Assembly (NCBI RefSeq): GCF_900996235.1
Contig: NZ_CAAJGM010000144.1
Coordinates: forward strand, 62,001-126,000
Reading direction: 5' to 3'
Source: Paraburkholderia sp. BCC1885
GTDB lineage: Bacteria; Pseudomonadota; Gammaproteobacteria; Burkholderiales; Burkholderiaceae
Length of the DNA stretch: 64,000 bases
Positions within the stretch are counted from its first letter, which is position 1. Each line of letters begins with the position of its first letter. The notes below the pieces were generated by a model, which saw only the letters and a program-made list of their open reading frames with translations, was not told the origin of the DNA and searched no databases. Positions 34,280 to 41,827 of this stretch are shown here, piece after piece. A program made the translations under genes and the position numbers.

Positions 34280-34348
34280 GATCTGCTCTCCTAAATGGTG
34301 TGAATGTCCGTTTTCCGAAAACGACGCCGCGTACCGCGGCGGCGCCGG

Positions 34349-35959
34349 CTAGCCGTGCGCGTCCTCCAGAATCATCTGCGACGCTTTTTCCGCAATCATG
34401 ATGGTCGGCGCATTGGTGTTGCCCGAGGTAATGGCCGGCATCACCGACGCATCCACCACCCGCAGCCGCTCGATGCCATGTACCCGTAAGCGCTCGTCCA
34501 CCACCGACATGCCGTCGCGCCCCATCTTGCAGCTACCCACCGGGTGATACATCGGCTGGGCATTCGCGCGTAGATACGCCAGCAGCTCGTCGTCCGAATC
34601 CACGCCGCCGCCCGGCACGGTTTCCTTCACGACGTGCTCGACGAACGGCGACGCGGCAAACATCCGCCGCATCCAGCGCACGCCGGACATCAGCACGCGG
34701 CAGTCCTCGCTGTCGGTCAGATAGTTGAAGAGGATTTGCGGCGGCGCGAACGGATCGGCGGCGGCGAGCGACAGCCTGCCGCGCGACTTCGGCCGGCTTT
34801 GGCTGCACGAGGCAGTCACGGCCGGAACATTTTCCGCGGTGATGCGGCCGTCCTTGCGCACGAGAATGCTGAACGGCCGGAATTGCAGTTGCAGATCGGG
34901 CCGCGTCAGACCGGGACGCGAGCGCAGATACGCGCCGACCTGGGCAGCCGCGCTGGTCAGCAAGCCGCTGCGGGTCAAGACATAGCGCAGCACATGCGGC
35001 AGCACGCGCAGATTCGACGAGATCTTGCGGTTGATGGAGAACTCCGGCGAAACCTCCGCGAGATAATGCACGTAGGTGTGATCGTGCAGATTCTCGCCGA
35101 CACCCGCCAGATCGTGCACGACATCGATCCCGAACCCGCGCAGTTGCTGCGCCGGACCGATCCCCGACAACATCAGCAGTTGCGGCGAATTGATCGCGCC
35201 GCCCGAAAGAATCACTTCGCCCGCCAGCGCGCGCTGTTCGACACCGCCCTGGCGATATACGACGCCCGTCGCGACCCGGCCCTCGGTGAGCACTTTCAGC
35301 ACATGGGCGTTGACCTGCACGTCGAGATTCGGCCGATGCTTCGCGGGCGTGAGGAACGCGCTGGAGGCGGATTCACGCACCCCCTGGCGCAGATTCAGTT
35401 GCAGAAAACCGATGCCCTCGTGCGTCGCGCCGCCGAAATCCGTATTCAACGGCACGCCGATCCGCTGGCCCGCTTCCACAAATGCCCGCGATGCAATATG
35501 CGGCGCTTTCAGATTCTCGACACTCAGTTCGCCGTCGGCGCCGTGATACGCGGTACTGCCGCCCTCGTAGCATTCGCTGCGGCGATAGAACGGCAGCACG
35601 TCGTCCCAGCCCCAGCCCGCGTTGCCCAGTTCGCGCCAATGGTTGTAGTCGTCGGGATGGCCGCGCATATAAACGAGGCCATTGATCGAACTCGACCCGC
35701 CGAGCGTCTTGCCGCGCGGGCAGGCCAGCATGCGGCCGTTCAGGCCCGGCTCGCTGCTGGTGGTATAGCGCCAGTTCACGCCGGGGTCGGAAATGAGGCG
35801 GGTCATGCCGGCCGGAATCCTGATCCACAGTTTGCTGTCGGGCGGCCCCGCCTCGAGCAGCAGCACACGGGTGCGCGCATCGGCTGACAGGCGGTTCGCC
35901 AGCACACAGCCCGCCGATCCCGCACCCACGATGATGTAATCGTATTGCTTCGTGTCCAT
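34349..35959 (-). CDS. GMC-family FAD-dependent alcohol dehydrogenase/oxidase
   Basis: The 536-residue flavoprotein has the GMC dinucleotide motif YIIVGAGSAGCVLANRLS at the N-terminus, the GMC signature around RGKTLGGSSSINGLVYMRG (PS00623) and GGAINSPQLLMLSGIG (PS00624), and the C-terminal HPVGSCKMG with the active-site His. Relatives oxidise choline, polyethylene glycol, or long and terpenoid alcohols. It would supply the aldehyde for the ALDH of the left arm. Start ATG 35959 is chosen because the FAD motif then lies at residue 6-20. Confidence 0.9.
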   Translation of the reverse strand: MDTKQYDYIIVGAGSAGCVLANRLSADARTRVLLLEAGPPDSKLWIRIPAGMTRLISDPGVNWRYTTSSEPGLNGRMLACPRGKTLGGSSSINGLVYMRGHPDDYNHWRELGNAGWGWDDVLPFYRRSECYEGGSTAYHGADGELSVENLKAPHIASRAFVEAGQRIGVPLNTDFGGATHEGIGFLQLNLRQGVRESASSAFLTPAKHRPNLDVQVNAHVLKVLTEGRVATGVVYRQGGVEQRALAGEVILSGGAINSPQLLMLSGIGPAQQLRGFGIDVVHDLAGVGENLHDHTYVHYLAEVSPEFSINRKISSNLRVLPHVLRYVLTRSGLLTSAAAQVGAYLRSRPGLTRPDLQLQFRPFSILVRKDGRITAENVPAVTASCSQSRPKSRGRLSLAAADPFAPPQILFNYLTDSEDCRVLMSGVRWMRRMFAASPFVEHVVKETVPGGGVDSDDELLAYLRANAQPMYHPVGSCKMGRDGMSVVDERLRVHGIERLRVVDASVMPAITSGNTNAPTIMIAEKASQMILEDAHG

Positions 35960-36124
35960 CTGCTGTGTCTCGCTCCTTATGGCACGCCACGCTTCGGGCT
36001 GCTTCATGTTGTGACGTTACTTTACGGTCGTCGCCTCGACCTGACCAGCGCAATAATGTGAGCCATTCTGCAATCTGGCCGATCAATCGCCGCTGCACCC
36101 GTTGCGTGCGTTCATCGTGCCGCA

Positions 36125-36184
36125 CATTGCGCGGCTCATTGCGCTGCTTATTACGCGGCTCATTGCACGATTCATTGCGCGGTC
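36125..36184. repeat. 12-bp tandem repeat overlapping the 3' end of an SDR gene
   Basis: Five degenerate copies of CATTGCGCGGCT run from 36125 to 36184. The last copy lies in the final codons of the SDR (stop at 36172-36174), so the repeat has grown across a gene end. The period of 12 keeps reading frame. Confidence 0.75.
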
Positions 36185-36969
36185 CAGCCGCCGTCCACGC
36201 GCATACAGGTGCCGGTCGTCATCGCCGCTGCGGGAGAGGCCAGATAGAGCGCCGCGCCCGCAACGTCCTCGATCTGGCCGAGACGGCCTAACGGAATCCT
36301 TGCAACCATCTCGCGCTGCTTCGCGGGTGTATCGACGATGCGGCGAATCAGCGGTGTATCGATGAAGGTGGGTGCAATGCTGTTCACGCGAATGCGCTGC
36401 GGCGCCAGCTCCACCGCCATGGCTTTCGTGAGCCCTTCTATCGCGTGCTTGGTCATGCAGTACGGGCTGCGCTGCGGCGCGCCCACGTGTCCCATCTGCG
36501 AACTCACGTTGATCACGCATGCGTCGGTCATGCGCGGCCCTTGAGCGAGCATGCGTTTCACGGCGGCCTGCGCCACCACGAAATACGAGCGCACGTTGAG
36601 CCGCAGCATCAGGTCGAGCTCGTCGTCGGACACCTCGACAAAGGGACCTGGGAAATTGGTCCCCGCGTTGTTGACCACGATATCGAGCCCGTCGAGACCA
36701 TCGATCAGCGTGCGCATGGCGTGGCTGCACGTGACGTCAGCCGGCGCGACGTTCACGCGGCCCGCGCCGGCTGCGCGCGCATGTCGCGCCATCTCGTCGA
36801 GTTTGCCGGCTGTGCGCGCCACCAGCACGAGGTTCGCGCCCACGCCCGCCAATGCCAGCGCAATCGCGGCGCCGATGCCTTCGCTCGCACCCGTCACCAG
36901 CGCCGTCCTGCCGCGCAGCATCGTGGATCGTTGAGCCGCGCGCGGCACATCGATTCGTTCTCCTGACAT
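36172..36969 (-). CDS. SDR-family oxidoreductase (paralogue of 26855-27664)
   Basis: The 265-residue enzyme has TGASEGIG, NNAGTN, SSQMGHVG and YCMTK, and resembles the SDR of the left arm along its length. Start ATG 36969 has GAGGACG upstream; a longer frame to 37164 enters the lyase gene and is rejected. It lies 16 bp downstream of the CitE-like lyase. Having one paralogue in each arm suggests both arms serve the same pathway. Confidence 0.85.
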   Translation of the reverse strand: MSGERIDVPRAAQRSTMLRGRTALVTGASEGIGAAIALALAGVGANLVLVARTAGKLDEMARHARAAGAGRVNVAPADVTCSHAMRTLIDGLDGLDIVVNNAGTNFPGPFVEVSDDELDLMLRLNVRSYFVVAQAAVKRMLAQGPRMTDACVINVSSQMGHVGAPQRSPYCMTKHAIEGLTKAMAVELAPQRIRVNSIAPTFIDTPLIRRIVDTPAKQREMVARIPLGRLGQIEDVAGAALYLASPAAAMTTGTCMRVDGGWTAQ

Positions 36970-36985
36970 ATCGACGTCGTCCTCG

Positions 36986-37816
36986 CTAATGACCCGTATC
37001 GGAGCGCGGCGCGCGCCCCGCCCGCGCAAGAATCCGCTGGGCGCGCGCAATGACGGGGGCATCGACCATCTGTCCGTCCACCATGAATACCCCTTCCCCG
37101 CCACGCGCACCGTCGACAACCCGCTCCGCCCACGCGTACTCCGCGTCGTCCGGCGTAAACGCACGATTCACCGCCGGCACCTGCGCCGGGTGAATGCACA
37201 GTTTGCCGCCAAAGCCGAGGCGCCGCGCGTAGTCGCTCGCCTGCTGCACGGCATGCAGGTCGCGGAACTCGAGCGACGGGCCGTCGAGCGGCGCGCCGAT
37301 TCCGGCCACGCGCGAGGCCAGCACAAGCCGCGAGCGAAAGTACAACAGCGCGTCCTCGTTGCCCTGCAGATCGAGGTCGGCAGCCAGATCGACCGGGCCG
37401 AACAATAGCCGCGCCACGCCCTGCCATGCGGCAATCCGTTCGACATTCGCGACGCCCGCCGCCGATTCGATCAGCGGCAAAAACGGCTTGCGCTCTCGCA
37501 GACAGCTCGCCGCCCGTTCCAGGTCGCGCGGGTCGCCGACTTTCGGCAGCACGACGCCAAGCACGCCTTGCCGGTCGCACAGCGCCATGTCGTCGTCGAA
37601 CCACGCGCTGCCGGGCGGGTTGACTCGCACCAGGGCGCGCCCGCCCGCGTCCATCCAGCCGCGCACCGCTTCGCGCGCCTGTGCTTTCGCGGCCGGCGCC
37701 ACGGCATCCTCGAGATCGAGGATCACGCCATCCGCACCGCTGCGCATGGCCTTGTCGAAGCGTTCAGGATGTGTAGCCGGCACGAACAGGCATGAACGCA
37801 GGTCGTCTGGATTCAT
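36986..37816 (-). CDS. CitE-like (HpcH/HpaI family) malyl/citramalyl-CoA lyase
   Basis: The 276-residue TIM-barrel protein has the CitE/Mcl core: LFVPATHPER, GVILDLEDAV with the metal-binding acidic pair, LVRVNPPG, PLIESAAGV with the second metal ligand, FGPVDLAADL and CIHPAQV. Relatives cleave citryl-, malyl-, beta-methylmalyl- or citramalyl-CoA. Placed 54 bp after mct and next to meh, it is the expected (S)-citramalyl-CoA lyase giving acetyl-CoA and pyruvate, and like Chloroflexus Mcl it might also handle beta-methylmalyl-CoA. Sequence alone does not separate these. Confidence 0.85.
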   Translation of the reverse strand: MNPDDLRSCLFVPATHPERFDKAMRSGADGVILDLEDAVAPAAKAQAREAVRGWMDAGGRALVRVNPPGSAWFDDDMALCDRQGVLGVVLPKVGDPRDLERAASCLRERKPFLPLIESAAGVANVERIAAWQGVARLLFGPVDLAADLDLQGNEDALLYFRSRLVLASRVAGIGAPLDGPSLEFRDLHAVQQASDYARRLGFGGKLCIHPAQVPAVNRAFTPDDAEYAWAERVVDGARGGEGVFMVDGQMVDAPVIARAQRILARAGRAPRSDTGH

Positions 37817-37870
37817 CGTGGCAAAGTTTCAGGAAGTGAGCGTGCGTGGTGGGAGCATGGGGTCAGGGCA

Positions 37871-39103
37871 TCAGCGGCAGGCGGTGGGATCGGCCTGCGG
37901 GCCCGCCACCACGTGCGCGTCATGCAACTGCGCACGCGCGGACGCATCGAGGCCGAGCACGTCGGCGAGCACTTCGTCGGTATGTTCACCGAGCAGCCCC
38001 GCCGGCTGCTGTGCGGTGCGCGGATGACCTGGCGCGCGCACCGGCGTGCCGGCCGCCCAATGCGTGCCGACGCCCGCCGTGCTCATGCGTTCGTAAAGCG
38101 GATTCGCTTCGCCCACCCGGGGATCGTCGGCGAGCAGGTCGCGCACGCTCCGGTAGGGTCCCCAGCACACCCGGCGCGCCTCGAAAAGCGCCGCGATCTC
38201 GTCGTATGGACGCGCCGCGAACCACGGCTCGAACACGGCCGCAATCGCCTCGCGTGCGGCATAGCGGTCGGCTTCGCGGGCGAAGTCGGCAGGGATGCCT
38301 GCGGCCAGTCGCGCGAGTTCCGGCGCGAGGCCGCATGCGTCGACGAGCGCGCGCCACTGTCCCGCGGAAACGCCGGCGACCATCAACCGGCGGCCGTCGC
38401 GCGTGACGAAATCGCGGCCAAATGCGCCATAAATGTGATTGCCGATCGCCTCGCGTTCGCTGCCCAGCACCTCCACTTCGGTCATCACGCCCAGATGCGA
38501 CAACATCGAAAACGCCACGTCCGACAAGGCGAGCCGCAACTCGCTGCCGGCGCCCGTCTGCCGGCGCGACATCAGCGCGCAGGCGATCGCCATTGCCGCC
38601 TGGTAGGCGCAGCAGGCGTCCCATGCAGGAAACGGGTTGTTGACCGGCGTATCGCCTGTCCCGGTGATGAGCGGATAACCGCTTGCGCAATTGACCGTGT
38701 AATCGACCGCCGTCGAGCCGTCGAAATTGCCTTCGATCGTGCAGCTGATCATGTCCGCGCGCCGCGCAGCGAGAGTCGCGTGATCGAGCCACGGCACGCC
38801 GATGTTGGTCAGCAGCACGCCGCCCTCGGGGCCGGGCGCCGTCGCGAGCCGCTGGACCAGTTCGCGGCCCGCCGGATTGCGCAGATCGACCGCGATCGAT
38901 TTCTTGCCCTTGTTCAGCCCCGTCCAGTAGAGGCTGCGCCCGGACGGCGCGACCGGCATACGGTTGTAATCGATGCCGCCGCCGATCATGTCGACCCGGA
39001 TCACTTCCGCGCCAAATTGGGCCAGCGTGAGCCCCGCGAGCGGCGCGGCGATGAACGCCGAGCTCTCGATTACGCGCACGCCGCGCAGAAAATCGTAGCT
39101 CAC
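37871..39103 (-). CDS. mct: 2-methylfumaryl-CoA isomerase / mesaconyl-CoA C1-C4 CoA transferase (Mct)
   Basis: The 410-residue class III CoA-transferase-fold protein matches Chloroflexus Mct throughout: GVRVIESSAFIAAPLAGLTL, GGGIDYNRMPV, TGLNKGKKSIAVDLR, YGAFGRDF and LGEHTDEVLADVLGL. The nucleophile is Asp162 in FPAWD, close to Asp165 of the Chloroflexus enzyme. Mct moves CoA within mesaconate from C1 to C4 and needs no external acceptor, which sets it apart from the other two CaiB proteins here. The start is GTG at 39103 overlapping the meh stop (GTGA), with GGAGAG upstream. Confidence 0.88.
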   Translation of the reverse strand: MSYDFLRGVRVIESSAFIAAPLAGLTLAQFGAEVIRVDMIGGGIDYNRMPVAPSGRSLYWTGLNKGKKSIAVDLRNPAGRELVQRLATAPGPEGGVLLTNIGVPWLDHATLAARRADMISCTIEGNFDGSTAVDYTVNCASGYPLITGTGDTPVNNPFPAWDACCAYQAAMAIACALMSRRQTGAGSELRLALSDVAFSMLSHLGVMTEVEVLGSEREAIGNHIYGAFGRDFVTRDGRRLMVAGVSAGQWRALVDACGLAPELARLAAGIPADFAREADRYAAREAIAAVFEPWFAARPYDEIAALFEARRVCWGPYRSVRDLLADDPRVGEANPLYERMSTAGVGTHWAAGTPVRAPGHPRTAQQPAGLLGEHTDEVLADVLGLDASARAQLHDAHVVAGPQADPTACR

Positions 39104-39972
39104 GACGGCTCTCCGAAAGTGGCGTGCGCCTCCATGGTCACATGGCCTTGCGCATCGCGCGTCCAGAGATCCACCGTGCTGCCTTCCGCACGCGGCGCGC
39201 CGCATAGCAAAAAAGGCTGCATACCGGTAAGCGGACGGACACCGCGAAACGCGAACGTCGTCATCCGGCGGCGGGTGGTTCGTGCGGCCAGCCGCACGAG
39301 CAGCGTCGCGAGCAATGGACCGTGCACGACGAGCCCCGCGTACCCTTCCGTATGCTTCGCATAGTCGAGGTCGTAGTGAATGCGGTGCGCGTTGAAGGTC
39401 AAGGCGGAATAGCGGAACAGCAGCACGGGGTCCGGCTGCACACGCTGCTGCCAGCGCGCGTCGTCGCGCGCTGGCTGGCCTGGCGCAGGCGTCTCGTGAC
39501 CGCCCGCCAACGGGCCGCGATAGACGAGATCCTGCTGTTCGTCGATCAGTCGTTCGGCGCCGCGGCTGTACTGATGCCACAGCGTCACGATCAGCAGCTT
39601 GCCCGAGCGGCCATTCGTCTCACGCACGCTCGCCACCGACGAGGTGCGGGTCAGCGTATCGCCGACGCGCAGCGGCGCATGAAACGTCAGGCGGCCGCCG
39701 GCCCACATGCGGCGCGGCAGATCGGGCGGCGGAACAAAGATGCCGCGCATGGGATGGCCGTCGGCGCCTAGCTGACTGAGGGGCGCAGGCGTTATGCAGC
39801 ACATCCAGTGCCAAAGCAGCGGCAGCGGGTCGCCCGTCTCGGGCGCGTCGCCGGATATTTCGCTAACCTGATCGTCCAGCGTCGCAGCCGCGGCCGCTGC
39901 GCGGAAGCGATCGAAATAACCGGCCTGCGTTTCGATGCGGTCGGTCCAGTCGTGTGCGGTCTCGGTGGTCAT
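39100..39972 (-). CDS. meh: Mesaconyl-C4-CoA hydratase-like MaoC/HTD2 protein (Meh)
   Basis: The 290-residue protein is a two-hotdog hydratase of the FAS1/HTD2-like type: an N-terminal part with PLPLLWHWMCCITP and FVPPPDLPRRMWAGG, and a C-terminal MaoC half with the catalytic FNAHRIHYD and VVHGPLLATLL. Meh of Chloroflexus belongs to this family and hydrates mesaconyl-C4-CoA to (S)-citramalyl-CoA. Coupling to mct by a 4-bp overlap supports that role strongly, since Mct makes the substrate. It is the first gene of the leftward operon and has the shared regulatory motif and a palindrome upstream. Confidence 0.8.
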   Translation of the reverse strand: MTTETAHDWTDRIETQAGYFDRFRAAAAAATLDDQVSEISGDAPETGDPLPLLWHWMCCITPAPLSQLGADGHPMRGIFVPPPDLPRRMWAGGRLTFHAPLRVGDTLTRTSSVASVRETNGRSGKLLIVTLWHQYSRGAERLIDEQQDLVYRGPLAGGHETPAPGQPARDDARWQQRVQPDPVLLFRYSALTFNAHRIHYDLDYAKHTEGYAGLVVHGPLLATLLVRLAARTTRRRMTTFAFRGVRPLTGMQPFLLCGAPRAEGSTVDLWTRDAQGHVTMEAHATFGEPS

Positions 39973-40051
39973 GCCTCGCGTCAGCCAATCTGTCGATGTG
40001 CAGACAGGTTAGGGAAACTCGACAGGCCTGACAAACCAAATTATTAGGCAG

Positions 40052-40074
40052 ACTATGCGGATTGATCGATCAAT
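40052..40074. promoter_or_regulatory. Shared motif plus perfect 14-bp palindrome upstream of meh
   Basis: ACTATGCGGATTG (40052-40064) is the third copy of the AYTRTGCGGAYWG motif, 80 bp before the meh start. It runs into ATTGATCGATCAAT (40061-40074), a perfect palindrome. Motif orientation and distance relative to meh match those before mch. Likely control region of the meh-mct-lyase operon. Confidence 0.6.
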
Positions 40075-40165
40075 GATCGCGCGAACGCGGCCAAGCTCCG
40101 CCAGCCGCGCGTCCGCGGCTCCATGCATCCATAGGTGCCGGTCATGAACCCGGTAGGTGTGCTGA

Positions 40166-41827
40166 TTACCCGCCTGCGCCGTGCAAAACCAGCAGCGTCA
40201 CGGTTTTTGGCGGCAGCGTCAGGTGCAGTTTGCCGCTCGCATAGTCGGTGTCGTGCTGGCGGGTGATGGCGTTGTCCATGAGTTGCCAGGTCTCGGCCTT
40301 ACCCTGAGACGCATCGAAATTATTGATCGCAATGGTGGCGTCCGCTGCCTGATCGAGCTGCTTGTTGATCACCACGATGGTCATGACGTGATCGTGGTCC
40401 CGCAAGGCCGCGAACGACGACACCTGGTCCGGGTCCGGCTGCGTATCCGCGACGCTGGTGGTGCCGAAGCCCGAGCCCTGACCGTCGTAGTTGCGATAGA
40501 GCTTGATCGCCTTGTACACCGGCATGTCCGGATTCAGGACGCCCCAGCGCGTGGCGATATCCAGACCTTCGCGCCCGAAGATGCCCAGCACGTCGGCCTG
40601 GGCCGTCGCGCCGTTCATGGTCATGTCGCCGCCCCAGCTATATTCCGTCAACGCGACCGGCGTTCCTGGGTAGTACCAGGTATCCACCCATTGCCGCATT
40701 AACGGAATCAACGCGATCACGCTATTGATCCAGGTCGGGTCCTTATAGCTTGTGTCCCACAGATCGCGCGTAGAACGATTGCGGGCAAGTTCGACGGCAG
40801 GCGCTTCGGTTGCCGACGCCGCTTCGTTTCCCGTGAATTCGCCGCCTTGCGGATAGAAATGCAGGCTGAAAACATCGACGGGATGGCCGGCCTGCTTCCA
40901 TTGCGCAAGCAACCAGGGGACGTAATCCATGCCGTGCGTTTCGTTGGCCCGATCCGGTGGAGTACCGGCGCCGTGGGCGGCCAGATACTGCTGATCGAAG
41001 CCGCTGTAGCGATACCCTGTCCAGCCCCATTCTTCCGGCGCCACAATCCGCGCTGCCGGGTCGGCTGTCTTCAGGGCGCGCGAATACGCGATCACCTTGC
41101 TCGCTATCTCGCCGGCATGCTCGCCAATGGGATGGATATCGCGATGGTCGACGTGCCACAGGCTCGGCTCGTTGTCCATCATGTAGTAATGCGAACCCTC
41201 CGGGGCGGCGCGGCCGGGTCCGTGCACGAGTTGATTGATACGCTCCTGCTGGCTCTGTGGATCGTCCAGCATCGATGCATCGTCCGGGTCGTTTTTAATC
41301 GGCGTACCGTCCAGTGCGATGCCGTTACCGGCGTCGGGCAGACCGTGGGCATCGACCGCCTGCTGCTTGCCGTACCTGCTGACCGAGAAACTGGCGAGCG
41401 GCTTGCCGTTCCTGTCGAGCCGGGCCACCCTGCCGATCATCGGGATGGTCAGCATCGGCGTGGCGTGGGCCTCGCGGGTCGCGTCGATGAATCGTTCGTT
41501 ATACTGATAGATACCTTTTGGGTCGACCGGCACGCTCTCGAAGAACCAGTCCTGCCCGGTGTTGTGGGCATCGATCCGCCAGTTGTAGGTCGAGGCGGTG
41601 TTGCCGCCCGAGCGGTTGATGGGGACGCGCAAATCCCGCAGGATGTCTGCCGTCCCGAAGTTCAGGCCGTAGATGAGCGGGCTGATCGGATGCCGGTTGG
41701 CTGCGGCGTTCACGGTAATCGTGACGGGCAGCGGCGCGGCCATCAGCAGATGGGCGCACATGAGCGCGCCCGAGCCGAGCATCGTCGCCAGCAAGGTGCG
41801 GCGGTTAAAGCGTGCTGGATTCGACAT
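40166..41827 (-). CDS. Glycoside hydrolase family 44 endoglucanase/glycanase, exported
   Basis: The 553-residue protein starts with a twin-arginine-like export signal (NRRTLLATMLGSG followed by a hydrophobic stretch, cleavage near AAP at 31). The rest reads as GH44: ISPLIYGLNFGTA, RSGGNTASTYNW, acid/base Glu220 (DNEPSLW), APEEWGWTGYRYSG and nucleophile Glu395 (LTEYSWGG). GH44 enzymes cleave beta-1,4-glucans such as cellulose, CMC and xyloglucan. It ends the cellulose operon, overlapping wssI by 23 bp, where it probably takes the place of the usual GH8 enzyme BcsZ. Confidence 0.88.
   Translation of the reverse strand: MSNPARFNRRTLLATMLGSGALMCAHLLMAAPLPVTITVNAAANRHPISPLIYGLNFGTADILRDLRVPINRSGGNTASTYNWRIDAHNTGQDWFFESVPVDPKGIYQYNERFIDATREAHATPMLTIPMIGRVARLDRNGKPLASFSVSRYGKQQAVDAHGLPDAGNGIALDGTPIKNDPDDASMLDDPQSQQERINQLVHGPGRAAPEGSHYYMMDNEPSLWHVDHRDIHPIGEHAGEIASKVIAYSRALKTADPAARIVAPEEWGWTGYRYSGFDQQYLAAHGAGTPPDRANETHGMDYVPWLLAQWKQAGHPVDVFSLHFYPQGGEFTGNEAASATEAPAVELARNRSTRDLWDTSYKDPTWINSVIALIPLMRQWVDTWYYPGTPVALTEYSWGGDMTMNGATAQADVLGIFGREGLDIATRWGVLNPDMPVYKAIKLYRNYDGQGSGFGTTSVADTQPDPDQVSSFAALRDHDHVMTIVVINKQLDQAADATIAINNFDASQGKAETWQLMDNAITRQHDTDYASGKLHLTLPPKTVTLLVLHGAGG

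Noticed and set aside
36125..36184. CRISPR-like array
   Set aside because: Units are 12 bp, directly adjacent and without spacers; a simple tandem repeat. The same holds for 60571-60619.
37871..39103. Ordinary succinyl-CoA-dependent CoA transferase
   Set aside because: The full-length motif pattern matches the intramolecular transferase Mct, and it is coupled to meh.
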